Shown here one piece after another: positions 63,779-64,000 of a stretch of 64,000 bases of DNA. The stretch covers positions 27,900,001 through 27,964,000 of the forward strand of contig OZ231127.1 in assembly GCA_965153355.1 (NCBI GenBank). The letters run 5' to 3'. A program made the translations under genes and the position numbers. This stretch comes from Flaccisagitta enflata. Taxonomy: Eukaryota; Chaetognatha; Sagittoidea; Aphragmophora. Position 1 is the stretch's first letter. Each line of letters opens with the position of its first letter. The notes under the pieces were generated by a model, which made no database searches, was not told where the DNA came from, and saw nothing but the letters and a program-made list of their open reading frames with translations.

Positions 63779-63863
63779 TGACAACAACTACAACTACAAC
63801 AACTACAACAACTTCAACTACAGCAACAACAACTAAAACAATTTCAACTACAACAATCTCAAC
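63779..63863. repeat. (ACA/ACT) triplet repeat
   Basis: Degenerate ACAACT units abutting the dispersed repeat at 63864. Confidence 0.9.
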
Positions 63864-63987
63864 TACCAGTAATGGCGGCTGTCGCCGTGAGGAAAAAAGT
63901 TGTAAGCATTGGTCACTTTTCACCAAGCTTTTATCTTCGATCACTACAATTTTTTTATATGTTAGATCAAATCAAGAGCAATTGTAA
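63864..63987 (-). repeat. Dispersed repeat, copy 2
   Basis: Inverse copy of 7338-7469; both copies end at TACCAGTAATGGCG or its complement. Not recognised as a known family. Confidence 0.75.
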
Positions 63988-64000
63988 GTATTGATTACAC

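Overview
This is animal nuclear DNA with no prokaryotic features. It has GT-AG introns, a (TTAGGG)n-type repeat, a rhodopsin-like receptor exon, a multi-exon PAQR receptor gene and a Ty3/gypsy LTR retrotransposon. Simple-sequence tracts of (CT)n, (CA)n, (CTTT)n, (TTG)n and (CAT)n are extremely dense. The most abundant repeat carries a (CCGT/ACGG)n tract, inverted sub-terminal boxes and a 3' hairpin. That plan resembles Helentron-derived INE elements (pearl/MINE-type in bivalves, DINE-1 in flies), so an invertebrate, perhaps a mollusc or other lophotrochozoan, is my guess. Species cannot be read from the sequence.

Layout. 0-5.5 kb: INE-like copies, a long (CA)n, a fold-back element (FB1) and small palindromes. 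5.7-6.55 kb (minus): GPCR exon with six membrane segments. 6.9-15.4 kb: tandem repeats, microsatellites and a nested repeat stack at 13.6-14.35 kb. 15.36-31.26 kb: a Ty3/gypsy element on the minus strand (LTRs 15495-16308 and about 29730-31003) sitting inside a telomere-like (ACCCTA)n array. Its RNase H is split by a 5.15-kb segment that itself holds three TIR elements, its integrase has one stop codon, and its 5' LTR has a 495-bp insertion. 31.3-45 kb: INE-like copies, microsatellites, a 262-bp palindrome and a third fold-back element. 45.4-49.7 kb: a tandem repeat interrupted by a 3.6-kb element with about 1.17-kb inverted arms and a TGTA target duplication. 50-58.5 kb: microsatellites, a 105-bp tandem array, TA-flanked TIR elements and INE-like copies. 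58.5-63.14 kb (minus): at least six exons of a PAQR (membrane progestin receptor/adiponectin receptor) gene whose 5' end lies beyond the window.

Only two host genes are supported. Everything else recognised is mobile or repetitive DNA. The most informative structures are (1) about 27 INE-like copies whose inverted boxes change together across subfamilies; (2) the 3.6-kb long-TIR element, whose empty site is preserved in neighbouring repeat units; (3) the retrotransposon in telomeric repeats, with a canonical -1 frameshift heptamer; and (4) nested insertions that date the families relative to one another. All coordinates and matches were read by eye.
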